Shown: one piece after another, positions 34,939-42,753 of the stretch
How positions within the stretch are numbered: position 1 is the stretch's first letter
How the letters are laid out: each line of letters starts with the position of its first letter
The notes under the pieces: model-generated
Told to the model about the DNA's origin: nothing
Seen by the model: only the letters and a program-made list of their open reading frames with translations
Database searches by the model: none
From: Bryobacteraceae bacterium
Lineage (GTDB): Bacteria; Acidobacteriota; Terriglobia; Bryobacterales; Bryobacteraceae
Length of the DNA stretch: 44,240 bases
Assembly (NCBI GenBank): GCA_025927575.1
Contig: JAICLJ010000017.1
Coordinates: 1 to 44,240 of the forward strand
Reading direction: 5' to 3'
Program-made: the position numbers and the translations under genes

Positions 34939-35486
34939 GATTCTGCCTTGTTTCGGGAAGTCCGTTTCAAATACGAGATATCGAAGCCGCTCAATGAAAG
35001 GGTATCAACGCGCGGCTCGACTTCTTTTTAGATTCGAGCACACGAGCCGTGCTACACCCATAAGTTGAATAGGCCGAAACGCCGGTCGAGCTGTTTATGA
35101 TACGGGTTAGTGAGGAAATGGGGAGCAGCAGAGTGGCATCGAAACGAAAGGACTTCGTCAGCGCCGATAATGCATTTTCATCCCGCAACTAAAATGCGCG
35201 TCGACTCGTCTTTCCGTCGCGGCCCGCTTGCCTCTGCTCATGGCGGCTCGAAAGATGCAGCCCATCGACGATCGTGGTGTTGGTCTGACTTTCCAGCTAT
35301 CCCACACGGTAATAGCACCGGGCACAGCCGGCACTGTCTTCGTAGAATTCTGGCCCAACATTTCGAAGAAGCTGTTCCACCGAAAGCAGTAGTGGCGTCG
35401 CACACTCCAACGGGTGGCGCCATTGAACCGCGACTGAAGTGGAGCGAGGGGTCTTCGATAAACTAGACGGGGCTCACGCCCACCAG
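34939..35486. other. Unexplained intergenic stretch
   Basis: About 550 bases between the start of the aldo/keto reductase and the end of the TPR gene. Both strands contain moderate open frames. On plus, a short frame from ATG 35240 reads KMQPIDDRGVGLTFQLSH and ends near 35392. On minus, a frame crossing the region ends at 35158. None matches a family I know, none has a clear ribosome site, and no stop-broken homology like that at 16172 was found. The promoter for the reductase should be near 34940-35000, but no good hexamer pair was seen. Confidence 0.4.
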
Positions 35487-37592
35487 CTATTCCGGCCGCC
35501 GAACACCCTCTTCTTTCGCCAGACGTACGCGCGCATTCTCCAGCTTCTTCTGTACCTTCGATACGGCGCCCGGCTCTCGATCGCTCGGAGTGCTGGTGTT
35601 CCATTCGTTCAAGGAGAGCTGCCATTCCGTGATGGCGTCCTTGATCTTGCCCTGTTTGAAGTACACATCGCCCAGGTGGTCGTGGATGGTGGGATCTTTG
35701 GAAATGAACTGCAGCGACCGCTGTAATTGCTTCTCAGCGTCATCCAGCCGGTTCATTCTGTAGTACACCCAACCCATGCTGTCCAGATAGGCGCCATTAT
35801 TGGGCTCCTGGTCGAGCGCTCGCTGGATCAGTTGTTGCGCCTCGGTCAGCCGCACGTTTTGATCGGCCAGCATATAACCGAGATAGTTCAGAGCCGCGGC
35901 ATTGTCCGGATCTAGCTGCAGCAGGCGCTGGAACTCGGCCTCCGCTTCCTGTTCCTTTTTCTGCCGCTCCAGCATCACGCCGCGCATGAACATCACATTC
36001 ACTTTCTCGTCTTTGGTGTCGGCCAACTTCTCGGCTTGATCCAGTGCCTTCGCCATCTCCGGAAAATTACGGGTGTTCTCGTAAACCTGAGCCAATCCGA
36101 GCCAAGTCTCGCGATCGTGATCTTTGTTGCCGTCGAAGCCCTTCTTCAGCTCCACCACGGCCTCGTCAGGTTTATTCAGATCGGTCAGTAGTTCTGCCCG
36201 CACCGACCGTAGCGTCCGGTCGTTCGGATATTTTTTCGCCGCCCCGTCGGATTCCTGCTGTGCTTTCGTGAAATCCTTCGCCGTTCGATACGTGTCAATA
36301 ACTTGGGCCTCGGCACGCGGCGCTATGTCCGGATCGAACGTAACGATCTGGCGAAACGCGTCCACTGCTTGATCGTACTGTTCGAGATTGCGATACAGCA
36401 GACCCAGCCTTTCGAGCATCATCGCGCGGTAGCCCTTCTCGGCGGGGTTGTACGTTTTCTTTTCCGTGTCTTTCAGGATCGACTTCAACGTATTCACCGC
36501 ATCCTGAACCTTACCCTCCGATTCAAGAATGGTGACTTCGTTGTAGCGGATCTCCAGGCTGTCGGGATCGATCGCTTTGGCCTTATCGCTCGACTGCCGT
36601 GCCAGATCGAACTTTTTTTGCTGGCGGTAAATCTGCGACATCCTCAAATAGGACTGCGCATCCTGCGGATTCGCTTTGACGATTTCCTGATATAGACCTA
36701 GCGCTTCATCCAACTGGTTCGACAAAAGCAGGTCCTGTGCAAGGGCTTGCTTGATTTCGACCCGGTCCGGGTCCAGTTTCAACGCCTGCTTGTACGCGGT
36801 AGCAGCCAGCGCGTAGTCGTGCATCTGCTCGTAGCTCGTCGCCAACATCGCAAACGAGCGTGGATTCGGATCTTTCTTTGTCAGCTTTTCTAGCAGATCC
36901 GAGGCGCGGCGGGCGTCTCCGTTGTCGGCGTAGACCATGGCGAGCCCGCTCAGCGCGTCCTCGTTTCCCCCGTCCTGATCGAGCGCCTTTTGAAACGCCT
37001 TTTCGGCTTCCGGCGTGTTCTGCATCAGCTTCTCAAGCCGGCCGAGCATGATCAGGCTATCGACATCCTTGGGATCGCGGTCCGTGATGAGCTGATACTG
37101 TTCGACCGCCTTGTGCAGCATGCCCTGATCGATTTTGTTAGTTTGTGAGTCGCCGATCTGTTGTGTATAGATTCGGGCAAGCACCCGGCGCGCACTCAGA
37201 TCGTTGGGATTGTTCTTGAGTGCGGTCTCGGCTTCCAGCACCGCCTCCCGCAGCCGCCCGGACTCTCGGTATAAGTCGGCAATGTCTTCCACCAGGAAGC
37301 TCGCGGTCGGATCTTCTTTCATTGCGAGACGATAATTATCGATCGCTTTGTTCACATAATCCGTGCGATTGCCGTATGCGCTGGCCATCTCTTCGTACAT
37401 ATGGCCGACCGTAAAGTGGTAATAGGCTTCCGCCTTAAGCGAAGGGCCTTGCTTAACGGGCGCTTTGGAATTAAGGTTGATTCCGTCTTCCTTCGCTTGA
37501 GCGGGTTGGAAGCAGAACGCTGTTAGAGGCAGAGCCAGAAGGGCTGCCCCGAGGAATGAAGTTCGCAGGGAGGAAGGAAAAAGAGCAGGCAT
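35487..37592 (-). CDS. Exported TPR-repeat protein
   Basis: This 701-residue protein has a signal peptide (FLGAALLALPLTAFCFQPAQA) and then an almost unbroken array of tetratricopeptide repeats. Examples are YRLAMKEDPTASFLVEDIADLY, AYKQALKLDPDRVEIKQALA, LYQEIVKANPQDAQSYLRMS and FQRLLQLDPDNAAALNYLGYML. The last repeats (QRALDQEPNNGAYLDSMGWVYYRM) match the TPR consensus best. Such proteins usually act as periplasmic or outer-membrane scaffolds, for example in secretion or surface-polymer export. No enzyme domain is seen. Divergent miaA starts 165 bases away. Function is not predicted beyond scaffold. Confidence 0.85.
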   Translation of the reverse strand: MPALFPSSLRTSFLGAALLALPLTAFCFQPAQAKEDGINLNSKAPVKQGPSLKAEAYYHFTVGHMYEEMASAYGNRTDYVNKAIDNYRLAMKEDPTASFLVEDIADLYRESGRLREAVLEAETALKNNPNDLSARRVLARIYTQQIGDSQTNKIDQGMLHKAVEQYQLITDRDPKDVDSLIMLGRLEKLMQNTPEAEKAFQKALDQDGGNEDALSGLAMVYADNGDARRASDLLEKLTKKDPNPRSFAMLATSYEQMHDYALAATAYKQALKLDPDRVEIKQALAQDLLLSNQLDEALGLYQEIVKANPQDAQSYLRMSQIYRQQKKFDLARQSSDKAKAIDPDSLEIRYNEVTILESEGKVQDAVNTLKSILKDTEKKTYNPAEKGYRAMMLERLGLLYRNLEQYDQAVDAFRQIVTFDPDIAPRAEAQVIDTYRTAKDFTKAQQESDGAAKKYPNDRTLRSVRAELLTDLNKPDEAVVELKKGFDGNKDHDRETWLGLAQVYENTRNFPEMAKALDQAEKLADTKDEKVNVMFMRGVMLERQKKEQEAEAEFQRLLQLDPDNAAALNYLGYMLADQNVRLTEAQQLIQRALDQEPNNGAYLDSMGWVYYRMNRLDDAEKQLQRSLQFISKDPTIHDHLGDVYFKQGKIKDAITEWQLSLNEWNTSTPSDREPGAVSKVQKKLENARVRLAKEEGVRRPE

Positions 37593-37756
37593 GAATACCG
37601 CTTAAGCGTTCGTGGTTTGCAGCACCCTTTATAGACTACCGCTGATACCAAGTATAGCCCGATCGCGATGGCCGCCTCGCGGCTTTGATATGTCGGTGAT
37701 TGTTTGAGTGCCGGGCGCCTGTCGGGGCCCTGAACCTCGCGGCGTACGCTGGTTAC

Positions 37757-38749
37757 GTGCCAGCCACACAAAAAGCGAAACCGCTAATTGTGCTCCTGGG
37801 GCCAACCGGCGCCGGAAAGACCGCCCTCGCGCTGGAGATTGCCGGACAGTTCCGGGGCGAAATTGTGAACTGCGATTCGGTTCAGGTCTATCGCGGCTTC
37901 GATATTGGAGCGGCAAAATTGCCCGAATCCAAAAGGCGCGGCATTCCTCACCACCTTTTTGATATCGCAGGGCCCGAGACGGAGTTTACGGCGGGAGACT
38001 ATCTTCGCGAGGCGCGCCAGGCTCTCGACGAAATCTCCTCGAGAAATCGCATCGCCGTCGTCGCCGGAGGCGCCGGATTCTATCTGCGCGCGCTGCTTCA
38101 TGGGCTTTCTCCCGCTCCTCTGCGGGATGAGCAATTGCGCGCTCGCCTCGACCGGATTGCCGAAAAGCGCCCCTCTTTCCTACATTTTATGTTGAATCGG
38201 TGCGACCAAACCGCCGCGGCGCGCATCCATCCGAACGACCGGCAAAAATTGATCCGCGCTATGGAAATCTCCCTGCTTGCCCGGCAGGCAGTGTCGCAGG
38301 TGCAGAGCGAACCACGAGTGCCGCTGGAGGGCTACGCCGTTCTCAAGATCGGATTGGATCCAGATCGATCCGAATTACGTGAACAATTGGCTTGCCGTGC
38401 CGAAAACATGTTCCAGGAAGGTCTCCTCGACGAAACTCGGCAGTTACTGGCCGCTGGCTACAGCATCGATTCGAAAGCCATGCATTCGGTCGGTTACAAG
38501 CAGGCCATGCAAGTGCTTGCCGGTCAGTTACCGTTACAGGACGCAATCCACCAGTGCATCGACAGGACACGGCAGTATGCAAAGCGTCAGATGACATGGT
38601 TTCGCGCCGAGCGGAATGTCGTGTGGCTCAATGGGTTCGGCACGGAAGGGGATGTGCAATTGCGCGCTTTTGCTCTTGTTCAGTCGCATTTGCAGTCTCT
38701 TTCGGAGAAGTCGTTGTCCGGATCCGAACACATCAATTCCGGCCCCTGA
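37757..38749 (+). CDS. miaA: tRNA dimethylallyltransferase
   Basis: MiaA adds the dimethylallyl group of DMAPP to A37 of tRNAs that read UNN codons. The P-loop GPTGAGKT is at residues 15-22, followed by VNCDSVQVYRGFDIG, GIPHHLFDI, VAGGAGFYLRALLHG and the C-terminal RQYAKRQMTWFR, all firm family marks. GTG 37757 gives 330 residues, near the usual length; TTG 37700 would add 19 residues without conservation. It is divergent from the TPR gene and is followed by the small exported protein gene. Its housekeeping role makes it a good anchor for the window. Confidence 0.95.
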   Translation: MPATQKAKPLIVLLGPTGAGKTALALEIAGQFRGEIVNCDSVQVYRGFDIGAAKLPESKRRGIPHHLFDIAGPETEFTAGDYLREARQALDEISSRNRIAVVAGGAGFYLRALLHGLSPAPLRDEQLRARLDRIAEKRPSFLHFMLNRCDQTAAARIHPNDRQKLIRAMEISLLARQAVSQVQSEPRVPLEGYAVLKIGLDPDRSELREQLACRAENMFQEGLLDETRQLLAAGYSIDSKAMHSVGYKQAMQVLAGQLPLQDAIHQCIDRTRQYAKRQMTWFRAERNVVWLNGFGTEGDVQLRAFALVQSHLQSLSEKSLSGSEHINSGP

Positions 38750-38894
38750 ATTCCTGTTCATCAAGCCAAACTTCTTAACAATTTTTTTACTCAAGTTAGT
38801 TAGGATCTTCGGAACGTTTACCGCCCTGACTCGTATTAACTCTCGAAGCGTTTGGGATTCCCCTCCCGCCGCTCTTTGAAAGAGAGTGCCTTCT

Positions 38895-39257
38895 ATGACG
38901 AAAAAATTGCTTTTCAGTTTTGGTACTGTCGCCGTGGCATCCGCGTTTGCTGCCTCGTCCTACTCGGTAACATTGTTTGACGAAAGCGTGCTTGACGGAA
39001 AATCGCTGACGCCGGGCCAGTACAAAATGCAAGTGAACGACGATGGCGTCGTCCTGAAGCATAACAAGGATGTCACCAAGGTGCCTGCGAAAACCGAATT
39101 CGCGGACAAGAAATTCTCTAGCACCTCAGTTCTCTACAACGATCAGCATCAAGTAACCGGAATTCAAATTGGCGGAACGAACAAAAAGATCGTTTTCGGA
39201 AACGCCTCCGCGCAAAAGCGTGGCCGATCATCTTCGGTAAATTCAGTCATTAAATAG
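38895..39257 (+). CDS. Small exported protein, family unknown
   Basis: This 120-residue protein has a clear signal peptide (MTKKLLFSFGTVAVASAFAA). The mature part is short, beta-rich and basic, with FDESVLDGKSLTPGQYKMQV, VVLKHNKDV and TSVLYNDQHQVTGIQIGG, and a Lys/Arg/Ser-rich end (AQKRGRSSSVNS). The pattern LTPGQYKM with a later IQIGG is seen in small exported proteins I associate with Acidobacteriota, but I cannot name a function. An AAAGAGAG stretch lies upstream of ATG 38895. It sits between miaA and a CsgG/TolB-like TPR gene, with about 75 bases to the latter. Confidence 0.75.
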   Translation: MTKKLLFSFGTVAVASAFAASSYSVTLFDESVLDGKSLTPGQYKMQVNDDGVVLKHNKDVTKVPAKTEFADKKFSSTSVLYNDQHQVTGIQIGGTNKKIVFGNASAQKRGRSSSVNSVIK

Positions 39258-39334
39258 CTCTTCCGTTATCGAAATCTAATCTCTTTACTCTGAAATCCGA
39301 AGCGGTTCCCCCCTGCTACGATGGAGACGTGCAA

Positions 39335-40525
39335 ATGTCGCGTCTCCTTTTTTTTGCTTTGATCTGGACGCCTCTGATGCACGGCGCGGCAGCTACAGTA
39401 TTGGTCGTTCCGTTCCATAACGACTCTCAAAACGCAGACTTGAACTGGATCGGCGAAAGCGTTTCCGAAACAATCAGTACAGAGTTGAGCGCGAGCGGCC
39501 AGATCGTTCTCGACCGCGATACGCGCGAGGAAGGATATCACCAGCTCGGCCTGAAACCGGACGCCTTGTTAACGAAGGCGACACTGTGGAAGCTGGGACA
39601 GACGCTCGACGCCGATCACGTCTGTTACGGCGCCTACCAAATTTCTCTGCCCACGCCGGACGCTCATGCCCGCGATGGATCTATTCGGATCAGTGCTCGC
39701 TTTCTCGACTTAAAGAAATTGCGCGATGCTAACGAATTCTCGGAGGCCGGTAAGCTTGCCGATCTCTCGCGCCTCGAAGAACATCTGGCATGGCAGACCA
39801 TCCGGTATCTGGATCCGAACTCCTCTATTACCGCGGATCAATTGTTGAAGCCCTCCAACCTGACTCGTCTCGATGCCAAGGAGAGCTACATCCGCGGCCT
39901 GCTTTCAACTAATGACGAGCAGCGTCAAAAGTGGTTTCAACAGGCCGTCGCGCTGGATCCGCAATACGCGCAGCCTCAATACGAATTGGGTAAGCTTGCG
40001 CTGACGCAAAAGCAATACCCGCTGGCCGTGAAGTGGTTCGCCAAAGTGCCATCGGGCGATCCACTCTATCTTGAGGCGCAATTTCGCATGGGCCTCAGTT
40101 CTTATCTGGCTGGCGATTTTCGGACGGCCGAGACGTGTTTCCGTAATCTGTCGCAAGCGGCGCCGCTGAACGAAGTTTTTAACAATTTGGGCGCCGCTGA
40201 AAGCCGGTTGAACGAATCCACGGCGATGGGCGACCTGCACCACGCCCTCGAAGGGGACGAAACCGATTCGACCTACAACTTCAACATCGGCCTGCTGCTT
40301 TACCGCCAAGCCGATTACGACAATGCCGCGCGGTATTTCGCAGCTGTCGTGAAACGTAACCCGGAGGACTACGAAGCCGGCACGTTGCTGGCACGGTGCC
40401 GGCAGCGCATGCCGCCTGACGAGCTTACTAACCCCAAACTGATCGCATCCGAACGCCTGAAGAAGAATTTTGATATAACGGCGTTCCGCCAGTTAAAGGC
40501 GATGCTGCAAAGCTCAAAGCAATAA
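39335..40525 (+). CDS. Exported CsgG/TolB-N-like protein with TPR repeats
   Basis: This 396-residue protein has an N-terminal signal (LLFFALIWTPLMHGAAA). The first domain reads VLVVPFHNDSQNADLNWIGE, SVSETISTELSA and TLDADHVCYGAYQIS, as in the CsgG/FlgO and TolB-N-like domain that opens many envelope proteins. TPR units follow from about residue 190 (WFQQAVALDPQYAQPQYELG, YLEAQFRMGLSSYLAGDF, AARYFAAVVKRNPEDYEAG). It probably works in the periplasm or at the outer membrane as a scaffold. ATG 39335 has GGAG eight bases upstream. It may form a unit with the small exported protein gene before it. No specific partner is visible. Confidence 0.8.
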   Translation: MSRLLFFALIWTPLMHGAAATVLVVPFHNDSQNADLNWIGESVSETISTELSASGQIVLDRDTREEGYHQLGLKPDALLTKATLWKLGQTLDADHVCYGAYQISLPTPDAHARDGSIRISARFLDLKKLRDANEFSEAGKLADLSRLEEHLAWQTIRYLDPNSSITADQLLKPSNLTRLDAKESYIRGLLSTNDEQRQKWFQQAVALDPQYAQPQYELGKLALTQKQYPLAVKWFAKVPSGDPLYLEAQFRMGLSSYLAGDFRTAETCFRNLSQAAPLNEVFNNLGAAESRLNESTAMGDLHHALEGDETDSTYNFNIGLLLYRQADYDNAARYFAAVVKRNPEDYEAGTLLARCRQRMPPDELTNPKLIASERLKKNFDITAFRQLKAMLQSSKQ

Positions 40526-40589
40526 TTGTCGCTTTCAACTTGGCTGAATTTGCTGCTGGCCATTCCTTTGGGGGAGAAAAGTACGAAAC

Positions 40590-40635
40590 TTCGATAGTCT
40601 CATCGAAATAGTTAATTATTCCACCGTTCGATAGT
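40590..40635. promoter_or_regulatory. Dyad and repeated half-site upstream of the LacI-family gene
   Basis: A perfect dyad TTCGAT-N6-ATCGAA (40590-40607) is followed by a further TTCGATAGT (40627-40635), which repeats the left arm TTCGATAGT of the dyad exactly. It lies about 47-92 bases before the LacI-type gene, a usual place for autoregulation. LacI-family proteins bind palindromes, so this is a candidate operator. A TTGACA at 40635 has no well-spaced -10. Confidence 0.35.
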
Positions 40636-40681
40636 TGACACCTGCAATCGCCTATAGTGGAGTGTTGTCTGCAGGCAGCAC

Positions 40682-41725
40682 ATGGGCGGAGAGGAGCAAT
40701 CGCGCTCAATGAAACGCGGAATGAGTATCCGGGAGGTGGCCAAGCGAGCACGGGTCTCCACGGCCACGGTATCCCGGACCATTAATAACTCGACTCTCGT
40801 CGACCCCGGCACGGCCGCTCGTGTCATGCGGGCAGTCGAGGAACTCAATTACTATCCCGACACGCACGCGCGCACTCTCGTATCCGGGAAGAGCCGGATC
40901 TTGGGTCTTATTGTTTCCGACATCACGAACCCATTCTTTCCGGAGCTGATGAAGGGGTTTGAAGATCTTGCCGTGGCGGAGGGCTACGAGATCCTCGTGG
41001 GCTCCACGAATTACGATTGCGCGCGAATGGAGATCTGCGTACGGCGCATGCTGGAAAGAAAAGTGGACGGCATCGCCATCATGACATCTGAGCGCGATGC
41101 TCCGCTCATCGAGCAACTGGCGCGCCGCCGTATCCCGATCGCGTTTCTCGACGTCGGACCGGAGCGTAAGCACTTCTGGAATATCGAAGTGAACTACGCG
41201 ATGGGAATTGGTGAAGCAGTGGATCACCTGAGAGAGCTTGGGCACGAATGCATCGCGTTCATCAGTGGGCCACCGGCGCTGCACTCCGCGCGGACTCGAC
41301 GGGAGGCATTCCTCGCCAAGCTAAACTCAGCCGGCCGCACGAGCAGCGAGCCCATCGTCGTGGAAGGAGATCACACAGTCGATGGCGGTCTTGCGGCAAT
41401 GCAAACGCTGCTGGCGCAGAATCCGCGGTGCTCGGCCGTCATCGGCTCGAATGACCTTTCGGCAATTGGGGCGCTACGAGCCATTCATCGAGCCGGCCTG
41501 CGCATACCGGAGGACATCTCGCTCGTCGGATTTGACGACATTCACTTGGCCGATTTCACCGAGCCGCCGCTGACCACCATCCGCCTGTCCCGTACGGACG
41601 TCGCGATGCGCGCAATTTCCTGGCTGATTGCGGAAATCGAAGAGCGGGAGCCGCCCGCCAAGCTAACCTCGCCGATCGAGACGCATCTGGTGATACGCCA
41701 ATCGACAGCGCGCATAAGCGGTTAA
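40682..41725 (+). CDS. LacI-family transcriptional regulator
   Basis: This 347-residue repressor-type protein has the LacI helix-turn-helix SIREVAKRARVSTATVSRTINN followed by the hinge YYPDTHARTLVSGKS. The periplasmic-binding-like effector domain follows (ILGLIVSDITNPFFPELMKGFED, GIAIMTSERDA, IPIAFLDVGP, AVIGSNDLSAIGALRAIHRAG, LVGFDDIHLADFTEPPLTTIRL). It probably senses a sugar or derivative. ATG 40682 has AGG six bases upstream; ATG 40709 and 40721 are in frame and closer to the HTH. The nearest likely targets are its own gene and the convergent SDR gene, which only shares its 3' side. Sugar enzymes elsewhere in the window may also be in its regulon. Confidence 0.93.
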   Translation: MGGEEQSRSMKRGMSIREVAKRARVSTATVSRTINNSTLVDPGTAARVMRAVEELNYYPDTHARTLVSGKSRILGLIVSDITNPFFPELMKGFEDLAVAEGYEILVGSTNYDCARMEICVRRMLERKVDGIAIMTSERDAPLIEQLARRRIPIAFLDVGPERKHFWNIEVNYAMGIGEAVDHLRELGHECIAFISGPPALHSARTRREAFLAKLNSAGRTSSEPIVVEGDHTVDGGLAAMQTLLAQNPRCSAVIGSNDLSAIGALRAIHRAGLRIPEDISLVGFDDIHLADFTEPPLTTIRLSRTDVAMRAISWLIAEIEEREPPAKLTSPIETHLVIRQSTARISG

Positions 41726-41762
41726 CTCGCGAAAATATCAACAATGAGGGTGATTCCTCGGC

Positions 41763-42533
41763 TTACCGCGCGCACCAGCCGCCATCGATCAGAATGTCCG
41801 TTCCCGTGATGAATCCCGCGGCATCGGAGCATAAGTAACGAGCTAGCGCCCCGATCTCCTCGACATTGCCCCACCGTCCCACCGGAATGCTAGCGAGGAA
41901 TTGCGCGTTCGCTTCCGGGTTCTGCATCAGCGGGGCATTCATCTCGGTACCAAATGGTCCGGGGCTGATTCCGTTTACCGTAATGCCTTCCGGCGCAAGC
42001 TCCAGCGCCAGTGCGCGGATCAACCCCAGCAGCGCCGTTTTGCTTGATGAGTACGCGCTGCGTCCGGGCAGTGAAATGTGGCTCATGATCGACGTCATAT
42101 TGAGAATCCGGCCGTAGCCTGAGCCCTTCATGTGAGGCACAAATGCCCGGCACATCAGGAACACGCTGGTCAAATTGCTATCCATGACGCTGCGCCACTC
42201 GTCGAGCGTGAAGTCGATCAGATTTTTGCGAAGGTTGATGCCGGCATTGTTGATAAGAATCTGCACTTTACCCAGCCGGTCCGAAATTTTCGATTCCAGC
42301 CGTTGTACCTCTTCCTCGTATCTCACGTCGGCAACAAAGACGGTTGCTTTTCCGCCGGACTGCTCGATCTCGCTTTTCACGGCCGCTAGTTTCTGCTCGT
42401 CGCGGGAGACGAGCGCGATGGTCGCTCCCGCCTCGCTGAGCGATAGAGCCATCGCCTTACCCAATCCTTTGCTAGCGCCCGTGATCAGGGCGGTTTTCCC
42501 ATCGAGTCTTAGCCCGGCTGCATTGTTCAACAT
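41763..42533 (-). CDS. SDR-family NAD(P) dehydrogenase
   Basis: This 256-residue classical short-chain dehydrogenase/reductase has the cofactor motif GASKGLG (residues 19-25), INNAGIN, Ser148 and the active-site pair Tyr161/Lys165 in YSSSK. The remainder fits gluconate-5-dehydrogenase or 2-keto/3-oxo reductases (ALALELAPEGITVNGISPGPFGTEM, and C-terminal ITGTDILIDGGWCAR). It probably oxidises a sugar acid or reduces a keto group in the cytoplasm. GAGGAG is just upstream of ATG 42533. It is convergent with the LacI-type gene and divergent from the cytochrome gene. An FabG-type role in fatty-acid synthesis is less likely, given the isolated setting. Confidence 0.9.
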   Translation of the reverse strand: MLNNAAGLRLDGKTALITGASKGLGKAMALSLSEAGATIALVSRDEQKLAAVKSEIEQSGGKATVFVADVRYEEEVQRLESKISDRLGKVQILINNAGINLRKNLIDFTLDEWRSVMDSNLTSVFLMCRAFVPHMKGSGYGRILNMTSIMSHISLPGRSAYSSSKTALLGLIRALALELAPEGITVNGISPGPFGTEMNAPLMQNPEANAQFLASIPVGRWGNVEEIGALARYLCSDAAGFITGTDILIDGGWCAR

Positions 42534-42753
42534 TTCTCTCCTCGTACCTTGCGATTCTGAATCCGACGACTAACGAGCGGAGCGGACCGCTAGCCGCAAG
42601 TTTATCGTGCGGGAGAATCTTTCTAATGCGGCAAGACATGATGCCAATGGGGAGATCCGGCATCGCGCAGTTAACGAACCGGGGAGTTGCAGGCGCTATG
42701 TCCGGAGGCGTATAGTCGGTAACACTTCTATTTTGAGGGCAATCAAACACAGA

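Noticed and set aside
40635-40652. TTGACA with TATAGT as a promoter for the LacI-type gene
   Set aside because: The spacing is about 12 bases, too short for a normal sigma-70 type promoter.
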